Shown: piece by piece, positions 10,841 to 22,920 of the stretch
Numbering within the stretch: the first letter of the stretch is position 1
Layout: every line of letters starts with the position of its first letter
From: Puccinellia tenuiflora
Taxonomy: Eukaryota; Streptophyta; Magnoliopsida; Poales; Poaceae
NCBI GenBank assembly: GCA_012064385.1
Contig: QRDG01002511.1
Span: forward strand, 372,001-436,000
Length of the DNA: 64,000 nucleotides
Direction: 5' to 3'
Made by a program: the position numbers and the translations under genes
Notes under the pieces: model-generated
Seen by the model: only the letters and a program-made list of their open reading frames with translations
Databases searched by the model: none
Told to the model about the DNA's origin: nothing

Positions 10841-11489
10841 AAAAATATCTATGTCAAGTGTTGTTCGGCATAATTGTTATAAACACAAAATTAAACAAAT
10901 AGTTATAAACGATAATATACCACATCCGAATCATAGACCGGACGAGGGCCAACGGGGACGGATATCAAAACCATGGCACTATACATATAACAAACAGTCA
11001 TACAAGTAAAAAAAATTATACAAGTAATAACTATGCATCTAAATCATACAAGTAAGATTTTTCTTAAAAAAAGATAAAAACAAGAGACTCACCAAGGTGG
11101 TGCCGGCGATAGGACGGCGCTGGCAATCGATGACGGTGAGGAAGGGGGCGGGACGACACTAAAACCTACAAATCATAATTTAATTTAGAGCTCAAATTGC
11201 ATATATAAAACAAATGAACTCTCTAAATTGGCATTTCATCAAACACCTAGCTAGCACTACAAAAATGATATGAGCTAAATTTTAGCAATGAAATGAGCTA
11301 AACTTGCAATACCGCCGGAAGAAAGGATGAAGTTGCTAACCCTTGGATAGATGGGTGCCGCCAATATCTTGACAAATGGTGGAGAAAAAATGGGGATTAA
11401 CTCCAGCTCGGGAGAGGAAAGAGAGCAAAAATGGAGTGTGCTCTTTAGCAGGAAAAATGGAGCTCGGGGTAGGAGATGATATAGGGAAA

Positions 11490-11749
11490 CTTTTAGTACC
11501 AGTTCGTGATACGAACCGGTTCTAAAGGGTCTCGCGCTGGCCCCCACGGCAGCTGCGGTCTGCCGCAACCCTTTAGTCCCGGTTCGTATCACAAACCGGG
11601 ACTAGAGCTCGCCCACGACCCGGGACTAGAGGCTACCGGCCTCGTAGCCGATGAACCGGGACTAGAGCCCCCCTCTAGTCCCGGTCGAAAATTCATCCGG
11701 GACTAGAGCAAAATCTTGCTCTGGACGAAAGGTCTGTTTTCTACTAGTG
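11490..11749. repeat. CACTA sub-terminal repeats and right TIR
   Basis: At least six copies of a CCGGGACTAGAG/CTCTAGTCCCGG-type motif occur in both orientations between about 11570 and 11705, followed by the terminal ...CTACTAGTG. Such arrays are the transposase-binding regions of CACTA elements. Confidence 0.75.
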
Positions 11750-11754
11750 CACAA

Positions 11755-12180
11755 CAATCAAATAACAGCAATCGCTCCCACCCTAATAAGAAGCTTAAAA
11801 CTAGGATCCACACCGTTTAGCAAATTTCCGAAAATATTTGCAACGCTACGTGGAGGGTATAAGGTTGAGACTATCTGGATGGCTGACCATATAGATCTAG
11901 CAAACTAACACTGGAAGAATAAATGTTTTATAGTCTCATCATGGTTACAGAAGACACACTGTTTGCTTTCATGCCAATTGCGTTTTGCAAGGTTATTTTT
12001 TGTAAGAATTACCCCTCAACGTAGATACCACGCAAACACCTTAGTTCATAGCTGGATTTTCATATTCCAAATTTTGTTATTATTATCAACTGGTACATCA
12101 TGTTGGATTAATGCATTGTACATTGAATCAACTGAGAATTTTCCATTCTTGCTTAGATTCCATTGAAATTTATCAGAACC
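11755..12180 (-). pseudogene. LINE ORF2 C-terminal remnant (zf-RVT region)
   Basis: The minus-strand translation gives WNLSKNGKFSVDSMYNAL, then FAWYLR, NLAKRNWHESKQCVFCNHDE and TIKHLF, the zinc-binding zf-RVT region near the C-terminus of plant non-LTR retrotransposon polyproteins. Four in-frame stops (near 12070, 12025, 11905 and 11765) mark it as dead. The homology ends almost exactly at the CACTA terminus (11749), so the CACTA element inserted into this LINE. Confidence 0.75.
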
Positions 12181-12847
12181 CTGTGACAACTAGATAGAAT
12201 CCAGCCGCAATAAGAATGTGATGTGAAAAGGCAATTAGATTTGGATATAAATGACATGCAGGTAATGGAAAATCTATCAAGATTTGGGAGCCTACTTGGT
12301 TTGTTAATTCTCTCCTGGATACCCAATTTCGGGAAATTTAGTCTTTCTATCATCGAAAAATCACGCGGATATGGTTCTCCGTTTTGTTGTACTTTGAAGA
12401 GACCATTCACTGCTGAGATGATGTCTCAATGCCATGTTATTCTTGGAATTTGTCAAAAAGTTTTTTCCTGAAAATAAATACTACATATGCTTATCTCGCA
12501 GGATGAGTCTAATGGAGTTTATCTCTCATAATCCATGTATGCAATAGTCAATTTTAGAGGGGGGGGGGGGGGTCTGCAGCTCCCAATCAACCGGAAAGAA
12601 AATGGGCTAGTGTCCCGGAGGTACACCCAGAGGGGTTAGGTGGAGAATAGAGAGGTTGATGGATGGTAGGTGGGAAATAGAGAGGCTGACAGGCCTGCTG
12701 ATCCTGCTGCCTACATGGTGTTTGTGTCTGGCATTGTTCGGTAGCCCCAATAGCCTTCCGAAGTGGCGGCAGTAGGGTGAGATTGCCAGACATAAAACTG
12801 GGAGTGTCTAGATTTTTTTTTTGGTATTAGGGGCACCGCTGGGGGAG
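12181..12847. other. Unassigned intergenic sequence
   Basis: No gene is seen. The first half is AT-rich and may be more decayed LINE. A run of about 14 G lies at 12559-12572. The rest has no recognisable coding or structural signal. Confidence 0.4.
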
Positions 12848-13222
12848 GCGGCGTTTTGGCTCGTGGGTGCAGATGCACCCACTAGGTAAAACATTTTAGT
12901 TTTTTTTCAATGTGTCAAAAAATTCCGAAAAAAATCCGGATATGCATCAACATTTTTAGTGCTAGCACAAAAAATTTCGCTGTGAAAAGACATTTTGTAT
13001 GACCTGTGCAAAAAAGACAAAACCATGTCTCGTACAAAAGTCTTTCGTAACAATCCGGATTTGTCTTTTTTGCACAGGTCGCACAAAATGTCTTTTCACC
13101 GCGGATTTTTTTGTGCACCCATGAAATATGTTGAACTATCTCCATATTTTTTTTTTGAATTTTTTGACATTTGGAAAATGGGTTTTTTTGGGTCATGGGT
13201 GCAGATGCACCCATGACCCGAA
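12848..13222. mobile_element. MITE-like long inverted-repeat element
   Basis: Two arms of about 165 bp are inverted copies. The left arm (from GTGGGTGCAGATGCACCCAC near 12868) through AAAAGACATTTTGTATGACCTG and GCAAAAAAGACAAA matches, reversed, the right arm (CAGGTCGCACAAAATGTCTTTT at 13075-13096, ending at GGGTGCAGATGCACCCATGACC near 13217). The centre near 13030 forms the loop. Each outer end is itself a palindrome (GGGTGCAGATGCACCC type). No ORF is credible. Family not identified; target duplication not resolved. Confidence 0.65.
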
Positions 13223-14355
13223 ATGGATTTCCGCACCGCTGGGAGCATTTTTTGTCCAATGCCCCAATAGACCTATTGGGGGGGGGGGGGGGGGGGGGGG
13301 ATATTGAGAGCGCCATTGGAGATGCTCTTACAGTCAGATAATCCGGGCGCCCATCTTACATGCTCACTAATCATGTCGTCTTGTCTATAGGAGGGGTGGA
13401 AATGTGGATAGCCTCCATTGGGATTTGGGAAGTGCACTAGCGTGCCACGACGTGAGCAGTGCGTATGGGATGGAGAAGAAACTGTCCGCACATGTGAACC
13501 CGGCTACCCACCATTGGAAGCAGCAGGAACGACATAAGCATGTGAGTGATGCTCAATATGTAAGGCGTTCGCGTTGAGCTTGGGCCTCCGGTTTCCGTAC
13601 AAAACCCTGCTCGAGAGTGTGAAGTATGTCGAACATATATGATTTCTTATATTTTATCAAATAGGCTATATTTATACTACTTAATCCCAATTTTTTTATT
13701 TACTGGAATTACATATGTTTTTACCATTTCAGGTCGGGTCAAGCTCGGGCCTAACCTATTTAAGCCCGACCCGACATCTGACTAGGTCTAGGATAGTGTG
13801 ATGGCCACACCACTTGCAATGCATGACCACCTTCCTGAGTGTGCAGACGACCAACACCATCACAAAGAAGGAGGCAGTCGATCAGGTGACGGTGGTCGGC
13901 AGCTCGAGGTTGGCGATGCAGACCACGGTGATCCGATGACGTGGTAGTAGCGCACATCGACTTAGATGTGTGGAATGTTGAAAGTCCTTCTTGAATAAAG
14001 TGTGCTTGTTTACTGTTATAGAGTCATAATTATATTTTTGAGGATAGATTCCAGATATATCATATCTCGTAAATTGTTCCATCAAAAGTACTTTTCCATA
14101 TGATCCACAACCACAACACTTGGCATTATTTATCCTTTTGTTTTTTTTTGAACTTGCTTGATCGAATGATAGGCCGAATCCTATAGGATAGACCAACGCA
14201 ATTGAGGCCAGGCGATCAAAGGACACCAGTTTAAGGCCCAGCTAGTGTTAGGACAGCCAGGCCCAGCTCAATAGACGAACAGGCTTCTAAAACCCTCGCC
14301 ACCACCTGCCAGTGCCAGTAGATTCCATTCCCACTTCTCGCCAGAAACCCCAGCC
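13223..14355. other. Intergenic region and SAM50 upstream sequence
   Basis: Contains a 23-nt G run at 13278-13300 and an inverted pair around 13733-13775 (GGTCGGGTCAAGCTCGGGCC / GGGCTTAAATAGG-like and CCCGACCCGAC). No gene is seen. The last few hundred bases should hold the SAM50 promoter and leader; I could not identify a convincing TATA box. Confidence 0.4.
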
Positions 14356-17300
14356 ATGGCAATCGCCGCGGATTCCACCGCCGAGCAAGCCCCGAACCCC
14401 GTTCCCCACGAGCCCTCGGAGGAATCCCGCGGGTCTCCGGACCAGCCTGACCATGGCGAGGCCAGTGAGGTCGATTTCGAGGAGGAGGACGACGACGCGG
14501 AGGAGCTGGACGGGCCGGCGGCGGAAGCGGCGTACAATGAGAGGATTCGGGCCGTGTTCCGTCGCCTGTATACCGAGCCGGTCGGCGTCCGCGTCCACGA
14601 CATCATCATCGAGGGTAATCTCAAGACCCGCGGCTCGCTCATCGAGGCGGAGGTCGCCGACCTCCTCCACTCTGCCGGCACCGTCCAGGACCTGTTGCGC
14701 GCCTCCACCCTTGTCATTGCGCGGCTGCAAGGCCTCCAAGTGTTCGACTCCGTCTCCATAACCCTTGACGTCGGTCCGCCCGAGCTGCCTGGCACTGCCA
14801 ACGTCTTCATCCAAGTCGTGGAGGCGCGCACCGTCAGTGGACTTAAATTCGGCTACTTCTCCAAGCCAGAGGTGAAGATCTCTGATTTGCTCAATCTTTT
14901 TCTCGCCCTTAATCTGTCCGCCAGAACTGCGTAGTTACATGATTTGTGCAACAATTGGTGTTGCATGGTTTGCATATGAATGCGAATTTGCAACACAAAT
15001 GCTCTCACTTTGTTGTTTCTTCAGTTGGTCATGTATTGATAAAAGAAAGCTACGCGGAATTAAACACTATAGCAAAATGATTCTGTGATTTAGATTTGGT
15101 ACTTCATACCATTTTCATGAATATAACCTTGTAAAGCAAGGCCCCTCAACCTCAAGCAGCATACTAGACCACATGATTGTTAGTGGTTGGCCCACAGTTC
15201 CATTGTGTTGCATAGCTGCGTTTTTAGAATGATGGTGAGAAAGGGAGGCACTAATCATATGACAAGTTATTTGTTGCACGAAGAGGTAATTTTTAATGCT
15301 TAGTCTTCTTTAGGTTGCTTTGCTGCACGCCCACCTAAATTTAGCATATGTCCCCTACCATTTGCAAATGAATATATAAGATTGCGTAGTGCATATGACA
15401 TAAACATTTATTGTTGTGGTGATAGCTTGCTCAATTCTGTGCTGCTATTTTGTAACACACTCATTTTATTACAAGTATATTGTCCTGAGTGAAGCATGCA
15501 GTTATATCTTATTCAAGAAAACCATTAACTATTGTTGAAAAGAAAACATATATCTTGGCTGTTGACTTGTGGCATAATTGTATCATGTATTTTCCTTGTA
15601 AAGAGGCTGAATTACTCATCTATGTCTCTTAGTTCCATACTATACAGTTTACAAGATGGAGAACAGAGGTGGTGATACAGAGCATGCTTTAGTGGTTGAT
15701 TCGTTCCCGAATTTGTGGGAAGTTTTTTAGTCACTTAATTAGAGCTTCTTGGTCATCACAATAGATGATATTTCAGAAATATGACGACCTTGAAAGTTGA
15801 AACTAAAAAATTCTGAGTTTCGTTTTTTGTTTTCCCAATCTCGTGGTGTGTGAAATCTCAGTCTTGATATTCAGTAAGAAAACACAACTGGCAAAAGCAG
15901 TTGAACCATATTAAAAAATATATGTGAAGAAATCTTTCTCCAGATGTTTGTGTGGAGCTCTTTTTATCAAATGATAATCGGATTGACATAGAGCAAGATT
16001 TAGAAAATAAAACCATGCAAACATCTTATTCTGTGGGCAAAATAAGCCACAAGCTTTGGTACATGACATCATTCTAAATTCGGCTGTACATGGCTCTTAG
16101 AATTAACACCCTAAGAGTGAAGATTGCATTGAAAGTCTTGACTGATACATGCTTTCCATTGAAATTGCATTCAGTATCTGAAATGTTTTCACACATGATT
16201 CTTATGTTTAGGCAAGATCAGGGTCACTCGAAGGATCGCTCAAATTGAGGAACCTATTTGGTTATGCAGACATCTGGGATGCTTCAGGATCATATGGATG
16301 GCATCAGTCATCAGAGATAAGCGTTGGAGTGTTCCTGCCAAGATTGAAATCAATACCAACACCCTTGACAGCTCGGGCATCAGTACTTTCCCAAGATTGG
16401 CTAAAATTTTCATCATACAAGGAGCGTCTGCTTGGCCTTTCATTTGGTTTACTTTCAACCAGGCACCATGATTTGTCTTACAATCTGACAGGGCGTACCT
16501 TACGTGATCCCTCACAAATGGCATCAAAGTCCATAAGAAGTCAGTTAGGACATAATCTGCTTTCTGCATTAAGATATTCATACAAAGTAGATCACAGAGA
16601 TTCCGAAGTTAGGCCAACAAAAGGATATGCATTTGTCTCAACTTCTCAACTTGGTGGTCTATGGGACAGAAGTGGACTAAAATTCTTCCGCCAGGTTCTT
16701 CCACAACCAACTTCTTATGTTAAGCTTCCATGCAGTTTGTCTACTTTGTGGTTGTTCCATCTTTGCATTCTAATTTTCTGAATATTTAGTATCTACTGTT
16801 TTGTCTGGTTTGTGTTAGCTACTGCTCTAAGTTACATGTGCAGTAATGCGCCAACTCCAGAAAATGTGCTTTATACTTATTGTACTAGGTTACTAGCATG
16901 ACTATTTGATTAGATTGCACTGTTAGATCAAATAACCCAAGAGCTTTGATGACACTGTTAGGGTAGTGGATGTACAGCCCCACCACCTGGGCAAGTCCTC
17001 GTGGATGCGGATTTGGTTTTCTATTTATAATGTAGGTGTATCCCTTTTTTTCGAGAAAACGCAACGGAGCATTTTATTGAAAAGGTAGAATTTGGGTTAC
17101 AGTCCTCCTAAATGGTATGGGATACTGTAGGTGTCTCCCTTACAGTTTTTTCTTAGACAATATTGAGTAATTCATGCCCTGTAAAAGCATATGGAGCCGG
17201 ATGTTTAAAAGAGTGACTGAGTGAGGGGTCCAGGGATAATGAGAGTAAACATTTGTTATCTTTCCTCTTATTAAATTCCATTTGGCAGTGCAAATGTAGA

Positions 17301-19612
17301 ATATACTACAGCTAGTTAGGCCAGACATAGGGGCACGGGGTAACTGGAACAATATGATAACATATGGATGCCAAGGTTAGCATGATATGAACTGTATAAT
17401 TTGATATTTAACTAATTTAAAGGAACATCTATCATATCTCACAAGCACTTTTCTGCTAATGAACCATATCCTTGAAAACATAAGTAATCTCAAATTTGTA
17501 CCCGCACTTATAACACCAGATTGCAATAGATAACATAGGTACATAACCAGACCATCCAAAGACATACTATTATTTATTAGCAGTTATGCCATCAATAAGC
17601 CATCCAATGACATAGTATTACTTATTAGAAGTTATGCCATCAACAAGCGAACCATGCCATGACTGTGCCATGAGCCATCGGGTACTTGAAACCAATTAGC
17701 CATAGATAAATATATTGTACCTACCAATGCCGAATTTCCGATTAGGCAATTAATTACAGTATTTGCTTTGTGTAGTATCTGCCATGGTCTGGTAAATGGC
17801 TGTAAATGATCTTGCCAGGATATGTAGCAATACAAGTATTTAAGATTCTCTGGCATCAACTTTTGTTAAAAATCAGTGTTCTTTCAGATTTATAATGGAT
17901 TACTTATGTTGAGTAATGCATGAGAAATGGATGCACATATGTGTCATGAAAACAAATGTATATTAGATTTTCATGTAACTAAAATAAACTCCCATCTTTT
18001 CGTGTGCTTGGAGATATTTGGGTCTGGCTGACATGGCATAGTATGTCATGGCAAGCTTTTGTTTCAATTTGTGAAGAAAATCACTTACTATCCTTTTTAG
18101 GATATAGCAATTTTGTAGTGTTTACTGTTCAGTGGTGAATTTTTCAATGGCCAATTTTGGCCGCACACACACAGGGCAGAAGAAATTCTGTAAATAGCAC
18201 ACAGCGCGAACATCTTGAGATTTGCATGTAAGGGGCTCCTTTTTTGCTTTTCACATGACTCTTGAACATACAAACTTGGTTCACTCTGTTCTGCTTACCA
18301 TAGGGATTGCCCACTCACCCTGTCGCCCATGAGATTATTTATTATAATTGCTGAGTATTGTCGTGACAGCTGTATATAGCTATGAGCTAGACCTAGGGCA
18401 TATGATTCTTTGACTCCTTGTATCTTTGTTAAGAATGCATTTGTCGTGCTTCATAGCTATTCTCATTGTAAAGATGAGTATCACCCTATTCGAAGTTCTT
18501 CTGTTCCATTGGTTCAGGGGCAGTTGCTAGCCCCTTCTGCGCAACCTAATCAAAGCAATATAAACTGCACAAATGCGATAGGTGTGGAACCAATCATGGG
18601 AATGCAAGAATTAGATGACGCTTGAATATGGGTAGAGACGCTTACGCTCCGACTTTACCAATTAACTTGACAACTGCTTTGCACCTCCTTCACTCATACT
18701 ATACACTACAAGGAGTCAAGGACCATGCTTGTTGGCAGTGGCACTATATCATTCCTCAAGTCATTGATATAGATAGCACCACCGAATGAAGTAGAACGAT
18801 GTAGCTGAAAAGGATACAGTGTTGCAAGTTCATAGTTTATATTAATAAATTTCCAGATACAAGTATGGCTTATTAATATTTTCTCAGCAAGCATCGTTGC
18901 TTTCTTTGCTGCAGGAGTTTGATGTTCGCGGCGCTGTTCCATTTGGATTTTACAATGCTGCTCTTAATGTTGGCATAAAAGCAGGAGTGGTTCTACCTCT
19001 GGGTAGACGATTTATGGAATTATCTTCACCTGTCCCTGATAGATTTTACCTTGGAGGCCATACTTCTCCTGTATGCAACCTTGGTGGGCTATCATCTCTG
19101 CTGGGTTTCGAAACAAGAGGAGTTGGCCCATCAGAACCACGGAGGTTTGTCCCGAATGGATCTGTTACGGAAGATTCAGCTGCCTCTCCAGGGAGGGATT
19201 ACTTAGGAGGTGATCTTGCTGTCTCTGCATTTGCTGATCTGTCCTTTGACTTGCCCATAAAGCTGCTTAAAGATACTGGAATACATGGCCATGCATTTCT
19301 TTCTGCTGGAAATCTTGCCAAGTTGTCTGAGAGTGAGTACAAGAATTTCTCGCTTCCCGAGTTTCGGCGCACATTCAGAAGCTCTGCTGGTATTGGCATC
19401 ATCTTACCGACCAATCTTTTCCGGCTGGAGGTAATTTTTCTTATTAGACCCCAGTCTTTCACTGTATGCAAACTTGGTGTTTGTTTGGTGACCAATCCAT
19501 GCTCTTGGGCTTTGTTTGTTTTTGCCAGATAAATTACTGTTACATTTTGAAGAAATGTGAGCATGATAGTGGAAAGACGGGAATTCAGTTCAGCTTCTCC
19601 TCACCGTTTTAG
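14356..19612 (+). CDS. SAM50: SAM50/OMP85 mitochondrial outer-membrane beta-barrel assembly protein
   Basis: Four exons: 14356-14871, 16212-16694, 18915-19430 and 19529-19612, all with GT-AG introns and all phase 0, giving 532 residues. The start context is GCCATGG. An acidic N-terminus (about 37-51) precedes one POTRA domain (about 76-158; VRVHDIIIEGNLKTRGSLIE) and a C-terminal 16-stranded-barrel region. Exon 3 carries the loop-6 segment LLGFETRGVGP and ends in the GIGIILPTNLFRLE strand; exon 4 supplies the last strand, ending GIQFSFSSPF. Length and single POTRA match the eukaryotic Sam50 core of the SAM complex, which inserts beta-barrel proteins such as TOM40 and VDAC. The plastid OEP80/TOC75 group has more POTRA domains. 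It is convergent with the downstream transporter gene. Confidence 0.93.
17547..17645. repeat. Two-copy tandem repeat in SAM50 intron 2
   Basis: Two adjacent copies of a roughly 49-bp unit containing CCATCCAA/TGACATA and TTATTAG/AGTTATGCCATCAA lie inside intron 2 (16695-18914). Nothing else in the intron was recognised with confidence. Confidence 0.6.
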
Positions 19613-20433
19613 ATCTTTGTGATCAATGCAGCAACTTCTCCTTGCCCGTTGAAGAATATTTCGTGACCTTCTTTTGCTGAATCAGCCGGTTAACAAGTAG
19701 GAGATCAGTCAATTCGTCATCAAGTTTATTTTGATTTCTCGTAGTATGCTCGAGAACTGGAAGTTGCGGTAAACTCCTCTTCTGGAAGATTGCCTTTTCA
19801 TGGTATTGATCTGTCTCCAGGTTGTCACTTTGGCACATCAGATACCATAACCCTGACACAGTACCTTAAACTGTGGTGGTTAATGCGTGTTCGCAAGATT
19901 TCTGTTCCATGGAGAGTTGGAGACCCTGGTAACTTGTAGGCATGCTTTATATACTGACCACTTTGACTGAGATGGATGCGCCCTTTATACATGTTCGCAA
20001 ATGCCTTTGATCATCTGATTCACTGGCATTAAAAAGTATTCCCTCCGTATCGTAATATAATATGTTTTAGGTGTTTCCATACGGACTACATACGGATGGT
20101 ATCTGGACGTATTTAGTGTTTAGATTCCTCATTTTTCTCCATATGTACTCCGTAGTTCGTATGAGAATAGCTAAAACATCTTATATTATGATACGGAGAG
20201 AGTAGCCTTTGCTTGTTAGCTTTGTGGGGTTCTACATATTTTCCAGTTGCTCGAGAAGTCCCCAAAAGAATTCCGTTTCTCTCTACACGAATGATCAGTA
20301 ATTGCAAAAATGTCGAGATTAATTACATGCTACCGCTAAGTCGCGACTCGATGTCGTCATGACAGAATTTACAGGTTAGGCGTGTTGCAAGGAGGTGTGT
20401 GTGTGTGGAGAGAGATAGCTAGTCTTCAACTCT
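19613..20433. other. Region between convergent SAM50 and YSL genes
   Basis: Holds the 3' untranslated regions of both genes plus a Stowaway MITE (20039-20202). No coding region or terminator motif was recognised. Confidence 0.5.
20039..20202. mobile_element. Stowaway-type MITE
   Basis: Ends TTCCCTCCGTATCG... and ...GATACGGAGAGAG are inverted repeats flanked by TA dinucleotides (20037-20038 and 20203-20204), the Tc1/mariner target duplication. 164 bp, with AT-rich stems (ATATAATATGTTTTAG / CTAAAACATCTTATATTATG). Confidence 0.85.
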
Positions 20434-22920
20434 TCATCTGGATTTTGGAAGTAGAGTGGCCAGGTACGCATCCAGCTTCTCGTTTTGTTCCCGGGCCACG
20501 AACCGGATGCAGATGGGAGGCGTGACGTCGTATCTGGCGAGCAGCGCGTACGGGATGGAGAAGAGCCCGTCCCCGCAAATGAGCCCGGACGCGAGCACCG
20601 GGCCGAACACCTGCGCGCCCTCCTTGTCCGCCCTCGTCCACAGGTAGAGCACCAGGCTCCCCACGCACATGTCGATGGCCACCGCCGGCACCAGCAGGAA
20701 CGACATGGCCATGCCGGTGACGCTCGGCACGTAGTGCTGCACGCGCCACCTGCAGTGCGCGGCCACCTCCCGCACCGCGCAGACCACCAGCGCCAGCGCG
20801 AAGAAGGAGACGCTCATGCCGAGGCAGTGCCTGGGCAGCTCGAGGCTGCCGGCGCCGAGCACGGCGATGGCGCGGTAGATCTTGGCCAGCGGCACCTGGT
20901 AGACCTTGTTGCCGACCTCCTCGTAGAAATGGTGGAACACGGTGAAGATGGCCGGGTTGATGATGCAGCCGAGCCCCGTGCCGACGACCTGGCTCACGAA
21001 CAGCGCGCGCGGGGAGGTGAGCGTGAGGTACCCTGTCTTGAAGTCCGACATGAAGTCGGAGGCGGTGGAGACGACGGACGACACGACGCCGCAGATGACC
21101 AGGCTCCCCACCACGCCGCCGTTGTTGATGCCGATCCACGACGCGAAGAGCAGGATGACCAGCTTGTTGTACTGCGCCGAGAAGTTGGTCTCGGCGACGC
21201 CCGTGCCGTAGGCGTTGCAGAAGGCCAGGAGCGGCGCGAACAGGTACGCCGTGGCCACGTGGTAGTACCGCACCTGGCCGTAGATGTGCGGGATGGCGAT
21301 GGTGGACAGCGACGCCAGGATGGCGTAGCCGCAGACGGCGAAGGTGCTCGGGATGTGCTCCCGGAGGAACACCTGCGTCCGGCGGCGGTCGTCGAAGCTG
21401 AGCACGTTGCGCGGGATGGCGTCCACGTCGGAGAAGGACCTCAGCGTCTCCGCCGCCTCCAGCTGGTGGTTGCGCATGGTGCGCAGGGTCTTCACCAGGA
21501 TCACCACGAGCTGGAAGATGCCATCGCCAAGGATCAATGCTATGGCGCCAAACACCTTGTACCCGTTGATGCCCCGTAAACTGCCTTCCTGGAGATCGGC
21601 GGCGTACCAGGTTCCCTTTTTGGTTTCGATGTACGGCCACATGAACCCCCAGGAGATGATGGCTCCGACGAGCATCGAGATGTTTATCAGGTAAGGGCTG
21701 ATCATGCCCACGCCCACGTATGTTCCATTCAGATTGATGTAGAAACTGCAAGCATCAGATAAATCAAACTTCATAATCGGAACACAGGTAAATTCTCAGT
21801 GATCTGAATTTACTTCTTCGAACGGTTGGAACATATGCAACTTTCAGACAATTACCCACGATTGAAGGCTTGGAGCCCGAACGATGGGAAGGCGGTGAGG
21901 CCGCAGTGAGGTCCTCCGGTGTAGAACCACTGGAAGATGGACATGAACAAGCTTCCCAGGCACGACCGGATCATTAGCGACACTTGCTTCCTGGTGTCAG
22001 AAACATCAATGAATTACTCCACGTAGCAAACAGGCAAGGCTGTGGACCAGCCATTCTTTAGCTTCTGAGTCCAAATTTCTCCCCAATTCCTACGAAATTT
22101 AACAGTTTCATGTGAAAACCATACGTGCTTACTTTGCTTGGATTGCTCCATTAGGGGTATGGAAGCTGTTGATGAGGTGAGCCGTAGCCGAGCCGCTTGG
22201 AAACGTCAACCGGTGGCGGATGATCATCGTCTATACATTAATTAACCACCGGCACGTCAGCTATAATTAGGTGCATGACGTCTTTGATGATCGATCGGCG
22301 ATTCGGCGCGTACGTACGCACATACCTTCCTCATGGGGACAATGGCGAGAAGGCCGACGAAGCTGATGAGGAAGTAGAAGCCCATCATCCGAACCAAGGT
22401 CGGCTCACTGACGTTCCTCCCGACGGCGTCTCCGGTGTTGATTTTCTCGGCCGTCCTGTGGTCCATGGCCAGCAAATACGACCCGAACCCCCCTGACATA
22501 ACAACGGCACAAACACACGAAATCAATCATGGAATCGATCGAATGGATTCATGGTCTCGTACGTCGCGATGAAGAAGAATGCGTACCGCTGTATGTCATG
22601 CTGGCGCAGGCGACGACGCAGGTCTGGACGACGGCGTTCTCGTGGCGGGTGAAGGGGCTGTAGTCCACGCCGAGCTGGTCGAGCAGGCGGGTCCACGCCT
22701 TGAGGAGGAAGAAGCCGAGCAGGCCGGCGGAGATGTTGAGCGTGGGGATGATGCCGGACGTGAACACCAGGTTCATCATCACGCCGCTGAAGGCCGCGCC
22801 CAGCACCAGGCTCGCCACCACGGCGCGAAGCGTCACCTGCTGCGTCCATGGCGGGACGGGCAGGTCCTCGAACGCCCGCTCCGTCGACGGCCCCTCTCTC
22901 GGGTCGCCGATGGACTCCAT
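20434..22920 (-). CDS. Yellow-stripe-like (YSL) metal-nicotianamine/phytosiderophore transporter
   Basis: Five exons on the minus strand: 22920-22587, 22492-22326, 22230-22133, 21990-21856 and 21745-20434. All have GT-AG introns and the phases are consistent, giving 681 residues. Typical YSL landmarks in order: PPWTQQVTLRAVVASLVLG and SGIIPTLNISAGLLGFFLL (first helices), SGGFGSYLLAMD across the exon 1/2 junction, LINSFHTP, AKKQVSLM, GGPHCGLTAFPSFGLQAF, then YVGVGMISPYLIN, GAIISWGFMWP, GYKVFGAIALILGDG, FCNAYGTG, TGYLTLTSPRALFVSQVVGTG, SGLICGDGLFSIPYALL. The length and 12-16 predicted membrane helices fit the OPT-family YSL clade, which moves Fe, Zn, Cu or Mn chelates across plasma or internal membranes. 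I cannot assign the YSL number. The ATG at 22920 is preferred; the in-frame upstream extension runs through the inserted element at 23090. Confidence 0.93.

Larger units (their letters stand above)
1..11749 (-). mobile_element. CACTA (En/Spm-type) DNA transposon, right part, interrupted by a Gypsy element
   Basis: The right terminus reads ...CTACTAGTG (ending 11749), the reverse complement of a CACTA-type terminal inverted repeat beginning CACTAGTAGAAAACAG. Just inside are many sub-terminal repeats with a CCGGGACTAGAG core in both orientations (about 11500-11705). The body carries a TNP2-like transposase on the minus strand (1-1591 and 10315-10366) and an accessory ORF remnant (10539-10840). 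The left terminus lies before the window, so the 3-bp target duplication cannot be checked. The Gypsy insertion at 1597-10309 splits it. Stop codons in the transposase make this copy non-autonomous. Confidence 0.85.

Noticed and set aside
13278..13300. G run as a functional quadruplex signal
   Set aside because: Long homopolymer runs at 12559, 13278, 42179 and 54607 may be genuine, but their lengths are prone to sequencing error, and no adjoining structure suggests function.
14268..14831. Minus-strand frames opposite SAM50 exon 1
   Set aside because: Shadows of the conserved plus-strand POTRA-coding exon.
20485..21579. 364-codon open frame on the plus strand
   Set aside because: Antisense shadow of YSL exon 5; composition (His/Asp/Arg-rich) follows from the GC-rich opposite strand and no domain is seen.
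20426..21751. 441-codon minus-strand frame overlapping YSL
   Set aside because: Shifted frame of the YSL last exon; only the other frame encodes conserved transporter segments and joins upstream exons in phase.
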